A stretch of 24,415 bases of DNA from DATHWB01 sp040905965 (GCA_040905965.1 JBBDQP010000081.1:1-24415), one strand, 5' to 3'. Positions 7,731 to 14,889 are shown, counted from the stretch's first letter. The notes: generated by a model not told the origin, from the letters alone. Program-made: numbers and translations.

Positions 7731-8462
7731 ATGGCGACACGACCTCCGGAGGGTGCTCCGGTCCCCTACGAACCCCACGTCGGTGAGTCCAGGCAGTATT
7801 GGCGGGACATCATCCTCGGCGTGAACGACGGCCTCGTGTCGATGGTTCTGCTCGTGATCGGCATCGTCGGTGCGGGGCTCTCCCGCGAAGATGTGATCGT
7901 GACCGGCATCGCCGGCGCGCTGGCCGGGGCCGTCTCGATGGGAGCAGGCGAATACCTGGCGACCAAGTCCCAGGACGAGGTTCTCAAGTCGGAGTTGGCC
8001 CTGGAACGAGTCCACATCCAACATCACCGCGAGGCTGAGTTGGAACAACTCCACGAGATGTTCGGGGACATGGGAATCCACGCAGAGGATCTCGACACCG
8101 TGGTCGCCGCCTTCGACCGATCCGACCGAGCCCTGTTGAACGCCATGAAGGCTCTTGAGTTCGGTGCGCCCGATTCCGAGCGCCGCTCCCCCTACAAGGC
8201 GATGGGCTTTTCCTCGTTGCTGTTCTTCCTCGGTGCCATCCCGCCGGTGGCGCCATTCCTCTTCACCGACACGACGACCCAGGGACTGTGGTGGGCAACG
8301 ATCCTGACGGCGTTGGCGCTGTTCGGGGTGGGGGTCGCCAAGACACGAGTCACACGCTCCAACCCGATCGTGGCCGGCTTGGAGAACCTCGTGATCGCCG
8401 GTCTGGGCGGGCTCATCGCGTGGTCGGTGGGTGTGGCATTGGGCAACGGCCCGACCGCCTGA
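7731..8462 (+). CDS. VIT1/CCC1-family transporter-like membrane protein
   Basis: A 243-residue integral membrane protein of the VIT1/CCC1 family, whose studied members move Fe2+ or Mn2+ across membranes. The N-terminal signature DIILGVNDGLVSMVLLVIGIVGAG (26-49) is the first transmembrane helix, and VIVTGIAGALAGAVSMGAGEYLA (55-77) is the second, with the conserved SMGAGEYLATKSQ end. A cytoplasmic helical segment (about 78-155, many Glu, His and Asp) probably binds metal, as in the plant transporter. Three further hydrophobic helices follow at about 157-178, 185-203 and 212-238. The five-helix layout and length fit bacterial members. Metal specificity is not evident. The ATG at 7731 is supported by the nearby -10. 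The next gene starts 77 bp downstream from its own promoter. Confidence 0.9.
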   Translation: MATRPPEGAPVPYEPHVGESRQYWRDIILGVNDGLVSMVLLVIGIVGAGLSREDVIVTGIAGALAGAVSMGAGEYLATKSQDEVLKSELALERVHIQHHREAELEQLHEMFGDMGIHAEDLDTVVAAFDRSDRALLNAMKALEFGAPDSERRSPYKAMGFSSLLFFLGAIPPVAPFLFTDTTTQGLWWATILTALALFGVGVAKTRVTRSNPIVAGLENLVIAGLGGLIAWSVGVALGNGPTA

Positions 8463-8503
8463 TTGCGCCGAACCTCGAGTGCTCGCAAAAAGCGGTCGCG
8501 CGC

Positions 8504-8532
8504 TTGCAAAAGTATATTGCTTGCGATATATT
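8504..8532 (+). promoter_or_regulatory. Strong sigma70-type promoter of the XRE-HBHA-like operon, leaderless
   Basis: TTGCAA at 8504-8509, a 17-nt spacer and TATATT at 8527-8532 make a near-canonical promoter. The GTG start follows 7 nt after the -10. This is the most AT-rich short stretch I see in the window. GCTTGC occurs at 8502 and again at 8519, and TATATTGC at 8513 and 8527, so the -35 and -10 elements lie inside short direct repeats that could be regulator binding sites. Confidence 0.7.
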
Positions 8533-8539
8533 GCACTTT

Positions 8540-8926
8540 GTGAGTGACAGCAAGCAGGTTGAAACCCAACAAAACGAGGCGGACAGCCACGTCGGCACGT
8601 TCATCCGCGAGCAGCGGGAGCGAGCCAATCTCTCGCTCCGCCGTCTGGCGGACCGAGCCGGAGTCTCCAACCCGTATCTGTCACAGATCGAACGCGGCAT
8701 CCGTCGGCCATCGGCCGAGATCCTCAAGCGCCTGTCACGGGCACTCGAAGTCTCCGCCGAATCGCTCTACACCCGGGCCGGTTTGATCGAGGAAGGCTCC
8801 GCTGCCCCGACAGTCGTCGAGGCCATCGAAGCCGATACCGCACTCACTCCAAGACAGAAGAAGGTCCTGCTGGATCTCTACCGGGCGTTGCTGGATGCAG
8901 CGACCGCCGGCGACGAGCAGGAATGA
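8540..8926 (+). CDS. XRE-family transcriptional regulator
   Basis: A 128-residue DNA-binding protein with an N-terminal Cro/C1-type helix-turn-helix (about 18-75: VGTFIREQRERANLSLRRLADRAGVSN, then YLSQIERGIRRPS and a SAEILKRLSRAL helix). The C-terminal part, about 90-128, is helical and may support dimerisation. The GTG at 8540 lies 7 nt after the TATATT -10 and gives a sensible N-terminus; longer readings enter the upstream promoter. It is followed after 16 bp by the coiled-coil Lys-rich protein gene, almost certainly in one operon. From memory, the same order (XRE gene then hbhA) occurs in mycobacteria as Rv0474-Rv0475. Autoregulation through the repeats in its promoter is plausible but not shown. 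Confidence 0.9.
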   Translation: MSDSKQVETQQNEADSHVGTFIREQRERANLSLRRLADRAGVSNPYLSQIERGIRRPSAEILKRLSRALEVSAESLYTRAGLIEEGSAAPTVVEAIEADTALTPRQKKVLLDLYRALLDAATAGDEQE

Positions 8927-8942
8927 AACAGGAGCACACTCC

Positions 8943-9533
8943 ATGAGCACCAAAAAGTATCTCTACGCAGCAGTCGGCGCCCAACTCGCCGTCGTCAAGT
9001 CGGCCCAGGCCAAGCTCGAAGAGCTGATGGCGAAGGTCAACGAAAACGCCACCTCGACGTCGAAGGACATGCAGAGTCGCATCGATGTCTGGGCCGGCGA
9101 GGGCGAGCAGTTCCTCGGAAAGGTCAGCGACACCAAGGCGATCGACGAGCTGACCTCAAAGGTCGACTTCGACCAGATGCAGACCCAGGTCAACAAGCTG
9201 CGCGACCAGCTCGAAGACATCGTCTCCACGTGGAGGGCGAACTTCCGTCCCGCGGGCGCCGAGAAGGTCACCGTGTCCGCATCGGTGACGACCGCAGCCA
9301 CGGCTCCTGCAGCCAAGGCTCCGACAGCGAAGACGACGGCGACCAAGAAGCCCGCCGCCAAGAAGCCCGCCGCCAAGAAGCCCGCCACCAAGGCCTCCAC
9401 CGCCAAGACCACGGCGACCAAGAAGCCCGCTGCCAAGAAGCCCGCAGCCCGGACATCGGCTGCGAAGAAGCCGGCCGCCAAGACGGCTGCCAAGACAACG
9501 GCCACCAAGAAGCCCGTCTCCAAGGCTTCCTGA
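8943..9533 (+). CDS. HBHA-like coiled-coil protein with Lys/Ala/Pro-rich tail
   Basis: A 196-residue protein in two parts. Residues about 1-105 are predicted amphipathic helix or coiled coil (VVKSAQAKLEELMAKVNEN through QMQTQVNKLRDQLEDIV), without a signal peptide. Residues about 112-196 are low complexity, made of repeated KKPAA, TTATKKP and similar units, strongly basic. This architecture matches mycobacterial heparin-binding haemagglutinin HBHA, where the basic tail binds glycosaminoglycans and the helical part associates with membranes or lipid bodies. A histone H1-like tail binding DNA is the main alternative. The ATG is preceded by AGGAG with 8-nt spacing, one of the clearest Shine-Dalgarno sites here. 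The upstream XRE gene supports the HBHA comparison, but sequence identity is low by eye and host adhesion should not be assumed. Confidence 0.8.
   Translation: MSTKKYLYAAVGAQLAVVKSAQAKLEELMAKVNENATSTSKDMQSRIDVWAGEGEQFLGKVSDTKAIDELTSKVDFDQMQTQVNKLRDQLEDIVSTWRANFRPAGAEKVTVSASVTTAATAPAAKAPTAKTTATKKPAAKKPAAKKPATKASTAKTTATKKPAAKKPAARTSAAKKPAAKTAAKTTATKKPVSKAS
9276..9530 (+). repeat. Low-complexity coding repeats (KKPAA-type units)
   Basis: Imperfect tandem copies of 9-15 nt units encoding Lys-Lys-Pro-Ala-Ala and Thr-Ala-Thr-Lys-Lys-Pro. Copy number in such DNA often varies between strains and can be misassembled. Confidence 0.8.
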
Positions 9534-9563
9534 CCGCCAGCTCGAATCCCGAGCAAAAATACG

Positions 9564-9587
9564 GGGCCCCGGTGTACACCGGGGCCC
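9564..9587 (-). terminator. Intrinsic terminator between convergent genes
   Basis: A 9-bp perfect GC stem (9564-9572 with 9579-9587) encloses a 6-nt loop. On the minus strand it is followed shortly by ATTTTTGC, a U-rich tail, so it best serves the DUF4332-like gene ending at 9615. It can also stop plus-strand transcription from the HBHA-like gene, though the plus side lacks a T tract. Confidence 0.75.
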
Positions 9588-9614
9588 TGTCGCGTCCGCT
9601 GACCTGTCGGCGAA

Positions 9615-10019
9615 TCAGCTCGAAACCAGGGGCTCCACGCCAGACGCCGCCTCGACCCACCCGGCGACCATCGCCTCAGTGGGAAGCCTCCGCACCAGGC
9701 GCTTCTCATCGTTCACGTCGACCATCGCATTGAGAAGGCTGCGAGGATTCCGACGCCGGAGCCCCTTGACGGTGTCCACGCCGACGACCTTCAACAGGTC
9801 GGCGTATTCGGCACCGACACCTTTGATGCGCATCAGATCGGCCCGGTTTACCCAGTCCAGCAGTTTGTCCGCGTCGAGGTCCGTCGACTTGGCGAGCGCG
9901 TTCCTCCCCCGCTTCGTGCTGGCGTGTCGGAGGAGCGACTCGGTCGTGCGAACGCCTGCCTTCCGGAGCCTCGTGGCCTCCTTCGGGTGGATGCCCCGCA
10001 ACTCACCGATCGATCCCAT
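9615..10019 (-). CDS. DUF4332-like helix-hairpin-helix protein
   Basis: A 134-residue small protein made of two helix-hairpin-helix-like units. The first is around GIHPKEATRLRKAGVRTTESLL and the second around DLMRIKGVGAEYADLLKVVGVDTVKGL. This pattern is typical of DUF4332 proteins and related to DNA-binding HhH folds. Function is unknown; nucleic-acid binding is inferred from the fold. ATG 10019 is preferred over the GTG at 10040 because AAGGAG lies 9 nt upstream of it. A -10 candidate (TAGGGT, minus strand 10059-10054) would give a leader of about 27 nt. The gene is divergent from the TetR gene and is followed by the terminator hairpin. Confidence 0.8.
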   Translation of the reverse strand: MGSIGELRGIHPKEATRLRKAGVRTTESLLRHASTKRGRNALAKSTDLDADKLLDWVNRADLMRIKGVGAEYADLLKVVGVDTVKGLRRRNPRSLLNAMVDVNDEKRLVRRLPTEAMVAGWVEAASGVEPLVSS

Positions 10020-10053
10020 GGCGAACCACTCCTTCTCCACGACTTGGCGGTGG

Positions 10054-10059
10054 ACCCTA
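10054..10059 (-). promoter_or_regulatory. Candidate -10 for the DUF4332-like gene
   Basis: TAGGGT on the minus strand lies about 34 nt before the ATG. Unlike most promoters here, it leaves room for a leader carrying a Shine-Dalgarno site (AAGGAG). Confidence 0.35.
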
Positions 10060-10076
10060 GCGCCGGCAGACCGCCG

Positions 10077-10106
10077 CTGACAGGGACAGACGGCCTGTTC
10101 TAGGGT
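10077..10106 (+). promoter_or_regulatory. Candidate leaderless promoter for the tetR-LLM operon
   Basis: CTGACA at 10077-10082, an 18-nt spacer and TAGGGT at 10101-10106 are followed by 7 nt and the GTG start of the TetR gene. No Shine-Dalgarno sequence is present. Confidence 0.55.
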
Positions 10107-10113
10107 TCAGTCC

Positions 10114-10710
10114 GTGACCGGCACGGTGGAACGAAAACGGCAACTCCGCCGTGACCAGATCCTCGACTCTGCGGCGCGCGTCTTCGCCCGCGACGGGTTC
10201 CACGCCGCCCGAATGGACGACATCGCCGCCGAACTCGAACTGACCAAGGCCGCCCTGTACTACTACTGCGAGTCCAAAGAAGACCTGTTCGTCAAAGTCA
10301 TCGAGGCGAGGGTGGGCATCGCAGTCGACGCCCTCGAGGGTCTCGATACCGCCCACACCACCGCCTCGGACCGAGTTCGGGAAGCGATCCTGACCCACCT
10401 CCGTATATTCCACCAGCACCGGGACATCTACACGATGTTCCTTGGGGAGAGACTCCGATCGATCAGCGGCGAAGCCGCCTCGGTCGTCGACGAGATGGGT
10501 CGCAGGTTCGAACACCAGTGGGCCGAGTTGTTGGAGGAGGGGGTCGCATCGGGTGAGTTCCGGGCGGACCTCGACATTCCGATCACGGTGAAGGCGTCAC
10601 TCTCCATGTGCAACATGACGCTCACGTGGTTCCGACCGGACGGTCGTCTGAGCATCGACGATCTGGCAACAACCTTCGGTGACATCATCCTCGGTGGCAT
10701 CACCGCATGA
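10114..10710 (+). CDS. TetR-family transcriptional regulator
   Basis: A 198-residue one-component repressor-type regulator. The N-terminal helix-turn-helix spans about residues 12-60 (ILDSAARVFARDGFHAARMDDIAAELELTKAALYYYCESKEDLF), with the typical YYYCESKEDLF end. The remaining all-helical part is the ligand and dimerisation domain, which resembles regulators of fatty-acid or steroid metabolism but is too variable to name a ligand. The GTG start lies 7 nt after a TAGGGT -10. Its stop overlaps the ATG of the LLM oxidoreductase (ATGA), so the two are co-translated and the regulator may control this operon. I saw no convincing palindrome at its own promoter. Confidence 0.93.
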   Translation: MTGTVERKRQLRRDQILDSAARVFARDGFHAARMDDIAAELELTKAALYYYCESKEDLFVKVIEARVGIAVDALEGLDTAHTTASDRVREAILTHLRIFHQHRDIYTMFLGERLRSISGEAASVVDEMGRRFEHQWAELLEEGVASGEFRADLDIPITVKASLSMCNMTLTWFRPDGRLSIDDLATTFGDIILGGITA

Positions 10711-11657
10711 GATCGGAAGCCGTACTCGGTCTGTGGCAGGACCGGGCACCGGACGAGGCTCTGGCCACGGCCCGCATCGCCGAAGACCTCGGATACCGGT
10801 GCCTGTGGATCGGTGAGATGGCCACCTACGACGCCTTCGCGCTGGCGACCGCGGTGGCAGAGAGCACCGGATCGATCGAACCTGTCGTCGGGCCTCTGGC
10901 GGTGACCGTCCGGAGTCCCGTCAACATCGCCATGGGGGTCGCATCCGTGGTCTCGCTCACCGGCCGACCCACCCACGTCGCGCTGGGCACGTCCAGCAAG
11001 GTCGTCGTAGAGCGATGGCACGGCCGCAGGCGGGCAGGCGGATCAGACCAACTCGGCGCGGCCGCTCGTTCGATTCGTACGCTCCTGGCGGGCGAGCGTG
11101 ACCCTGACTCAGGGTTTCGACTCCGTCTTCCCCCGACTTCGGCCACGATTCACATCGCCGCATTCGGTGCAAGGGCGATCCGGGCGGCAGCCACACACGC
11201 CGACCGCATGCTCCTCAACATGGTGACACCCGCTGCCGTCGCCGACTTTCGTCGGAGGTTGGACGCCGCCGGCGGGGGCGACGTCCCGCTCTCGGCTTGG
11301 TTGGTGACGGCTGTCGATCCGACGCCGGCCGATATCGCTCAGATCCGATCGGCTGTCGTCGGCTACCTGTCCGCTCCCGGATACGACGAAATGTTCGCGG
11401 CGGCCGGATACGGCGAACTCGTCGAGCGAGCTCGTGCCGGAACCCATCCGCGCGACCTCCTCGAGTCGATCCCCGACGGCTTCGAGCGCTCGGTCGGTCT
11501 GGTCGGTTCGAAATCCCAGATCGAGATGCTCATCGCCGACTATCGGGATGCGGGACTCGACTCCGTGTGCGTGGTCCCGGTGACCGCATCCGGCGACCGG
11601 GGTCGAAATGCGCTTGCAGTCGTCGCAGACCTCACCGACGCCACTGGAGCCGATTGA
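10707..11657 (+). CDS. LLM-class (F420-type) oxidoreductase
   Basis: A 316-residue protein of the bacterial luciferase-like monooxygenase superfamily, TIM-barrel enzymes using reduced flavin or, often in actinobacteria, coenzyme F420. Signs are the N-terminal APDEALATARIAEDLGYRCLWIGEM, a GPLAVTVRSPVNIAMGVASVVSLTGRPTHVALGTSS segment and IHIAAFGARAIRAAATHADRMLLNMVTP, which forms the phosphate-binding region. The C-terminal VGSKSQIEMLIADYRDAGLDSVCVVPV is also typical. Substrate is unknown. The gene overlaps the TetR gene by 4 bp, with coupled translation and no clear Shine-Dalgarno site. Its 3' end overlaps the convergent lipocalin-like gene by 26 bp. Confidence 0.9.
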   Translation: MRSEAVLGLWQDRAPDEALATARIAEDLGYRCLWIGEMATYDAFALATAVAESTGSIEPVVGPLAVTVRSPVNIAMGVASVVSLTGRPTHVALGTSSKVVVERWHGRRRAGGSDQLGAAARSIRTLLAGERDPDSGFRLRLPPTSATIHIAAFGARAIRAAATHADRMLLNMVTPAAVADFRRRLDAAGGGDVPLSAWLVTAVDPTPADIAQIRSAVVGYLSAPGYDEMFAAAGYGELVERARAGTHPRDLLESIPDGFERSVGLVGSKSQIEMLIADYRDAGLDSVCVVPVTASGDRGRNALAVVADLTDATGAD

Positions 11658-12048
11658 CCACCACTCGTCCCGACGGAGTTGTCTGCGGCTCCGTCGAGAG
11701 GACCAGGTCGCCGTCCTCCCACCCGATCAGCCGGATCTGTTCGTCTCCCACCCAGTCGGGGAAGAGACTCACCTCGACGTGGTGGATCACACGATCGCCA
11801 TCGACGGTGTACGTCCCGGCGTAGGACAGATACCCGGCGGCGGCCACCGCCCGCTGTTCGGCGGTCGCGGCGGCCAGCGTGCCCGATCCAAGCAATGCTC
11901 GGTCCTGGCGCTGAAGGGTGGCCCACATCCGGCCGTCCTCGGTGTAGGTCAGGATGCCTTCGGCCCGGCCGCCGAACGGACGAGTGACGGTGTCATCGAC
12001 CGATGCGGTCCAATCCACGAGACGCCACGTCCCCACGAGAGATTCCAT
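11632..12048 (-). CDS. Lipocalin-like domain protein
   Basis: A 138-residue protein matching the bacterial lipocalin-like family (PF13924 type). It opens with LVGTWRLVDW and has GILTYTEDGRMWATLQ, a helical TAEQRAVAAAGYLSYAGTYTVDGDRVIHHVE block, and strands ending LVLSTEP and VVNRLQW. This predicts a small beta-barrel with a ligand cavity. No signal peptide is seen, so it should be cytoplasmic. Some relatives sit beside polyketide or catabolic genes, but no ligand can be named here. TATCGT lies 6 nt before the ATG, suggesting a leaderless transcript whose -35 region falls in the palindrome shared with the divergent carotenoid oxygenase gene. Confidence 0.85.
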   Translation of the reverse strand: MESLVGTWRLVDWTASVDDTVTRPFGGRAEGILTYTEDGRMWATLQRQDRALLGSGTLAAATAEQRAVAAAGYLSYAGTYTVDGDRVIHHVEVSLFPDWVGDEQIRLIGWEDGDLVLSTEPQTTPSGRVVVNRLQWRR

Positions 12049-12054
12049 CAGGGA

Positions 12055-12060
12055 ACGATA
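12055..12060 (-). promoter_or_regulatory. Candidate leaderless promoter (-10) for the lipocalin-like gene
   Basis: TATCGT on the minus strand lies 6 nt before the ATG. A standard -35 would fall near 12078-12083, inside the perfect palindrome. Confidence 0.4.
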
Positions 12061-12073
12061 CCCCGAGAAGGAG

Positions 12074-12095
12074 ATTTCTACCCGCCGGTAGAAAT
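12074..12095. promoter_or_regulatory. Perfect 9-4-9 inverted repeat, probable operator
   Basis: The left arm ATTTCTACC (12074-12082) and right arm GGTAGAAAT (12087-12095) are exact reverse complements around CGCC. The site lies in the 96-bp divergent region between the lipocalin-like and carotenoid oxygenase genes, where both -35 regions would be. Size and symmetry suit a TetR- or MarR-type dimer. The cognate regulator is unknown. It could also form a hairpin in RNA, but there is no T tract. Confidence 0.65.
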
Positions 12096-12144
12096 TTGGC
12101 CCGGCAGTTGATACGGTGGATACGCAGCCGAAAGGACCCCTCCT

Positions 12145-13590
12145 GTGACACTCGTCCGCAACGACGCTCTCAACCTCGCGCTCGACACGGAAGACAACCC
12201 GTATCTGATGGACGGGTACGCACCGGTCGACACCGAGATCGATGCCGAAGACCTCGAAGTCGTCGGTGAGATCCCCTCAGACCTCAACGGCCTCTACGTG
12301 CGAAACGGGCCCAACCCGATGTACAGCCCTCCCGGTCGCTACCACTGGTTCGACGGCGACGGGATGCTGCACGCCATCCATTTCCGGGACGGCAAAGCCA
12401 CCTACCGCAACCGCTGGGTGCAGACCAAGGGACTCCGCGGCAACCAACAAGTAGGACGCGAGCGGTACAGCGGGATGATCGAACCGTCGGATGGGAACCC
12501 GCCCACCTCCAAGTACCGCGGTCTGAAGGACACTGCCAACACCGACGTCGTCTTTCACAATGGATCGCTGACCGCGCTGTGGTACCTCTCCGGAGACCCG
12601 TACCGCATCGATCCGATGACCCTCGAGACCATCGGCAGGGAAGACTGGGGTGGCGCCCGCAACGGTTGCGTGTCCGCCCACGCCAAGATCGACGAGTCGA
12701 CCGGCGAATTCATGTTCTTCGACTACGGGCCGAACGCGCCCTACCTCTGGTACGGCGTCGTCTCGGCCGACGGCCGGCTCGTCCATCACGTGCCCGTCCC
12801 GCTCCCGGCGGCGCGCATGCCCCACGACATGGCCATCACGCCCCGCTACTCCATCCTGATGGATCTGCCGTTGTACGCGGATCCCGAAGTATTCGCGTCC
12901 GGACGGCACCGTCTCGTCTTCGACGAAGACATGCCATCCCGTTTCGCGGTGATTCCCCGTCACGGGTTCGAGGTTCGATGGTTCGAAGCCGACCCCTGCT
13001 ACATCTATCACACGATGAACGCCTGGGAGGAGGGCGACACCATCGTCATGGATGTGTGTCGCACCCGGCGGCCGGCCCCTCCGACGCGGCCCCTCGACGG
13101 TCCCCTCGAATCGCTCCTCGAATATCTGCGGCTCGACGCCCAGTGGTACCGGTATCGCTTCGACATGAAGACCGGCGCCACCACCGAACGAGCCATGGAC
13201 GACCTCAATACCGAGTTCCCGACCATCAACACTTCGCGAACCGGGATTCCCAGTCGGTATGCGTACAACATCGCCATCGAGAGTGGGTACACCACCCTGT
13301 TCGACGGCATCGTCAAGTACGACATGGAGAGCGGGTCGTCCCAACGCTACGACTTCGGGCCGGGCAGGTTCGGTTCGGAGGCGCCATTCGCAGCCCGTTC
13401 GGACAAAGCAGAGGACGACGGATACCTCATCAGCTTCGTCGCCAACCATGAGGACGGGCACTCCGAATGCGTCATCATCGACGCTCCCAGCATGACCGAG
13501 GTCGGACGCGTCCAGATCCCACAGCGGGTACCGCACGGCTTCCACGCCTGCTGGGTGGATCAGGAGCAACTCGAGGCACGCCGGACGTGA
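12145..13590 (+). CDS. Carotenoid oxygenase (RPE65/CCD family)
   Basis: A 481-residue non-haem iron oxygenase of the seven-bladed beta-propeller family that cleaves carotenoids, apocarotenoids or stilbenes across a double bond. Four His expected to hold Fe2+ are visible: His179 (CVSAHAKID), His227 (RMPHDMAIT), His289 (CYIYHTMNAWEEGD) and His464 (RVPHGFHACW). The N-terminus has the family segment GLYVRNGPNP and YHWFDGDGMLHAI. Length is normal and there is no signal peptide. The GTG start is preceded by AAAGGA with 8-nt spacing. It overlaps the thiolase by 4 bp (GTGA), so the two enzymes probably act in one catabolic route. The substrate is not predictable: lignostilbene-like, carotenoid and retinoid are all possible. 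Confidence 0.94.
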   Translation: MTLVRNDALNLALDTEDNPYLMDGYAPVDTEIDAEDLEVVGEIPSDLNGLYVRNGPNPMYSPPGRYHWFDGDGMLHAIHFRDGKATYRNRWVQTKGLRGNQQVGRERYSGMIEPSDGNPPTSKYRGLKDTANTDVVFHNGSLTALWYLSGDPYRIDPMTLETIGREDWGGARNGCVSAHAKIDESTGEFMFFDYGPNAPYLWYGVVSADGRLVHHVPVPLPAARMPHDMAITPRYSILMDLPLYADPEVFASGRHRLVFDEDMPSRFAVIPRHGFEVRWFEADPCYIYHTMNAWEEGDTIVMDVCRTRRPAPPTRPLDGPLESLLEYLRLDAQWYRYRFDMKTGATTERAMDDLNTEFPTINTSRTGIPSRYAYNIAIESGYTTLFDGIVKYDMESGSSQRYDFGPGRFGSEAPFAARSDKAEDDGYLISFVANHEDGHSECVIIDAPSMTEVGRVQIPQRVPHGFHACWVDQEQLEARRT

Positions 13591-14813
13591 GCCACGGGAT
13601 CCACGTACTCGGCGGGTACCAGACCGACTTCGCCGACAACTGGACCACCGTCGGAAAGACGGCGTTCGAGGGACTGTCCGAAGCCGTGCTCGGAGCGCTG
13701 GCGGATGCGAGCGTCGACCCGTCCGAAGTCGACGCCTTCGAAGTCGGGAACTTCGTGGGCGAACTCTTCTTGGGCCAAGGACAACTCGGAGGCATGGTCG
13801 CCTCGATCGACCCGGCGTTCGCCGGAAAACCGGGGGCCCGCCACGAGGCTGCGTGCGCGTCCGGATCGGTCGCAGCGATGTCGGCAATCTCAAGGATCGA
13901 GGCCGGGTGGAGTGACGTCGTCGTTGTCGTCGGCATGGAACAGATGCGCAACGTCGACGCCGTGACCGCCGCCGACCATCTCGGCGCCGCCATGTGGCGG
14001 GGCGAGGAAGGTCAGGAGGCCAAGTATCCGTGGGTCAACCAGTTCTCCCACATCGCGGACGCCTACGCCGAACGGTGGGGGCTCGAGGAAGCCCATCTCG
14101 GAGCGATCGCCGAAAAGAACTTCGACAACGCCAGACGCAACCCGAAAGCCCAGTCGCGGGCATGGTCGTTCGAGCCCGCCGCCTTCGGGCCCGACGACGA
14201 TCTGAACCCGATCGTCGAAGGTCGACTCCGAAGGCAGGACTGTGGACGTATCACCGACGGGGCGGCAGCCATCGTCCTGTGCTCCGGAGCCTACGCGTCC
14301 CGGCACGCCGCGCGGACCGGCAACGACGTCGCCGCCTTCCCCCGAATCTCCGGCTGGAGCACCGCCACCGCACCCATGCTCCTCGAAACCAAGCTCCGCG
14401 CCGCGCCCGAGGACGGCCCGATGTTCCCCCACGTCGCCAGGGTCATTGCCGAGGCCCGCCAGATGGCACAGACCGAGATCGACCACGTCGACCTCGTCGA
14501 AACCCACGACTGTTTCACGATCAGCGAGTACCTCGCCTACGACCACTTGGGTATGAGCGCGCCCGGCAAGGCCTGGCAGGTCGTGGAAACCGGGGCGGCC
14601 CGGATGGACGGCCACCTCCCGGTGAACCCGTCCGGCGGCCTCATCGGGGGAGGTCACCCGGTTGGTGCGACCGGAGTCCGCATGCTCGTCGACGCCGCCT
14701 CCCAACTTCGCGGTACCGCCGGCGACACTCAGGTCGAAGGCGCCCGCACGGCACAGACTCTCAACATCGGCGGCTCCATGACCACCGTCGCCAGCTTCGT
14801 CGTCCAGACCTGA
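13587..14813 (+). CDS. SCP2-type thiolase / acetyl-CoA acetyltransferase-like protein
   Basis: A 408-residue thiolase-superfamily enzyme that would form or cleave a C-C bond with CoA thioesters. The nucleophile is Cys90 in HEAACASGSVA. His307 lies in VETHDCFTISEY and His357 in GGLIGGGHPVGATG, the segments carrying active-site residues in SCP-x-like thiolases. The length and HDCF motif favour this SCP2/lipid-transfer thiolase clade over classical biosynthetic thiolases. Many of these work with a small DUF35 OB-fold partner, but none is in this window. I chose GTG 13587, which overlaps the carotenoid oxygenase stop and gives the correct IHVLGGYQTDF N-terminus. It may process the acid or acyl-CoA from the oxygenase product; that is inference. 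Confidence 0.9.
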   Translation: MSHGIHVLGGYQTDFADNWTTVGKTAFEGLSEAVLGALADASVDPSEVDAFEVGNFVGELFLGQGQLGGMVASIDPAFAGKPGARHEAACASGSVAAMSAISRIEAGWSDVVVVVGMEQMRNVDAVTAADHLGAAMWRGEEGQEAKYPWVNQFSHIADAYAERWGLEEAHLGAIAEKNFDNARRNPKAQSRAWSFEPAAFGPDDDLNPIVEGRLRRQDCGRITDGAAAIVLCSGAYASRHAARTGNDVAAFPRISGWSTATAPMLLETKLRAAPEDGPMFPHVARVIAEARQMAQTEIDHVDLVETHDCFTISEYLAYDHLGMSAPGKAWQVVETGAARMDGHLPVNPSGGLIGGGHPVGATGVRMLVDAASQLRGTAGDTQVEGARTAQTLNIGGSMTTVASFVVQT

Positions 14814-14853
14814 GGACCGGACGGTGATCCCAGGCTGAAAGGGTTGTACGCCG

Positions 14854-14859
14854 TAGCCT
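14854..14859 (+). promoter_or_regulatory. Candidate leaderless promoter (-10) of the sorC-E1-E2 operon
   Basis: TAGCCT is followed by exactly 7 nt and a GTG at 14867, not by the regulator ATG at 14902. If leaderless, the transcript starts with a 12-codon ORF that ends overlapping the regulator start. Confidence 0.45.
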
Positions 14860-14865
14860 GGCGGA

Positions 14866-14889
14866 CGTGAAAATATCTCACGTATGTGA
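14866..14889. promoter_or_regulatory. Nested inverted half-sites, candidate operator
   Basis: CGTGA at 14866-14870 pairs with TCACG at 14878-14882 across 7 nt, and the same TCAC is the left half of TCACGTATGTGA (14878-14889). These three half-sites cover the predicted transcription start just ahead of the SorC-family gene, a suitable place for autoregulation. Confidence 0.4.

Noticed and set aside
9276..9530. Repeated short units considered as a CRISPR-like or intergenic repeat array.
   Set aside because: They lie inside an open frame with a good Shine-Dalgarno site, are of uneven 9-15 nt length and encode a continuous Lys/Ala/Pro-rich tail.
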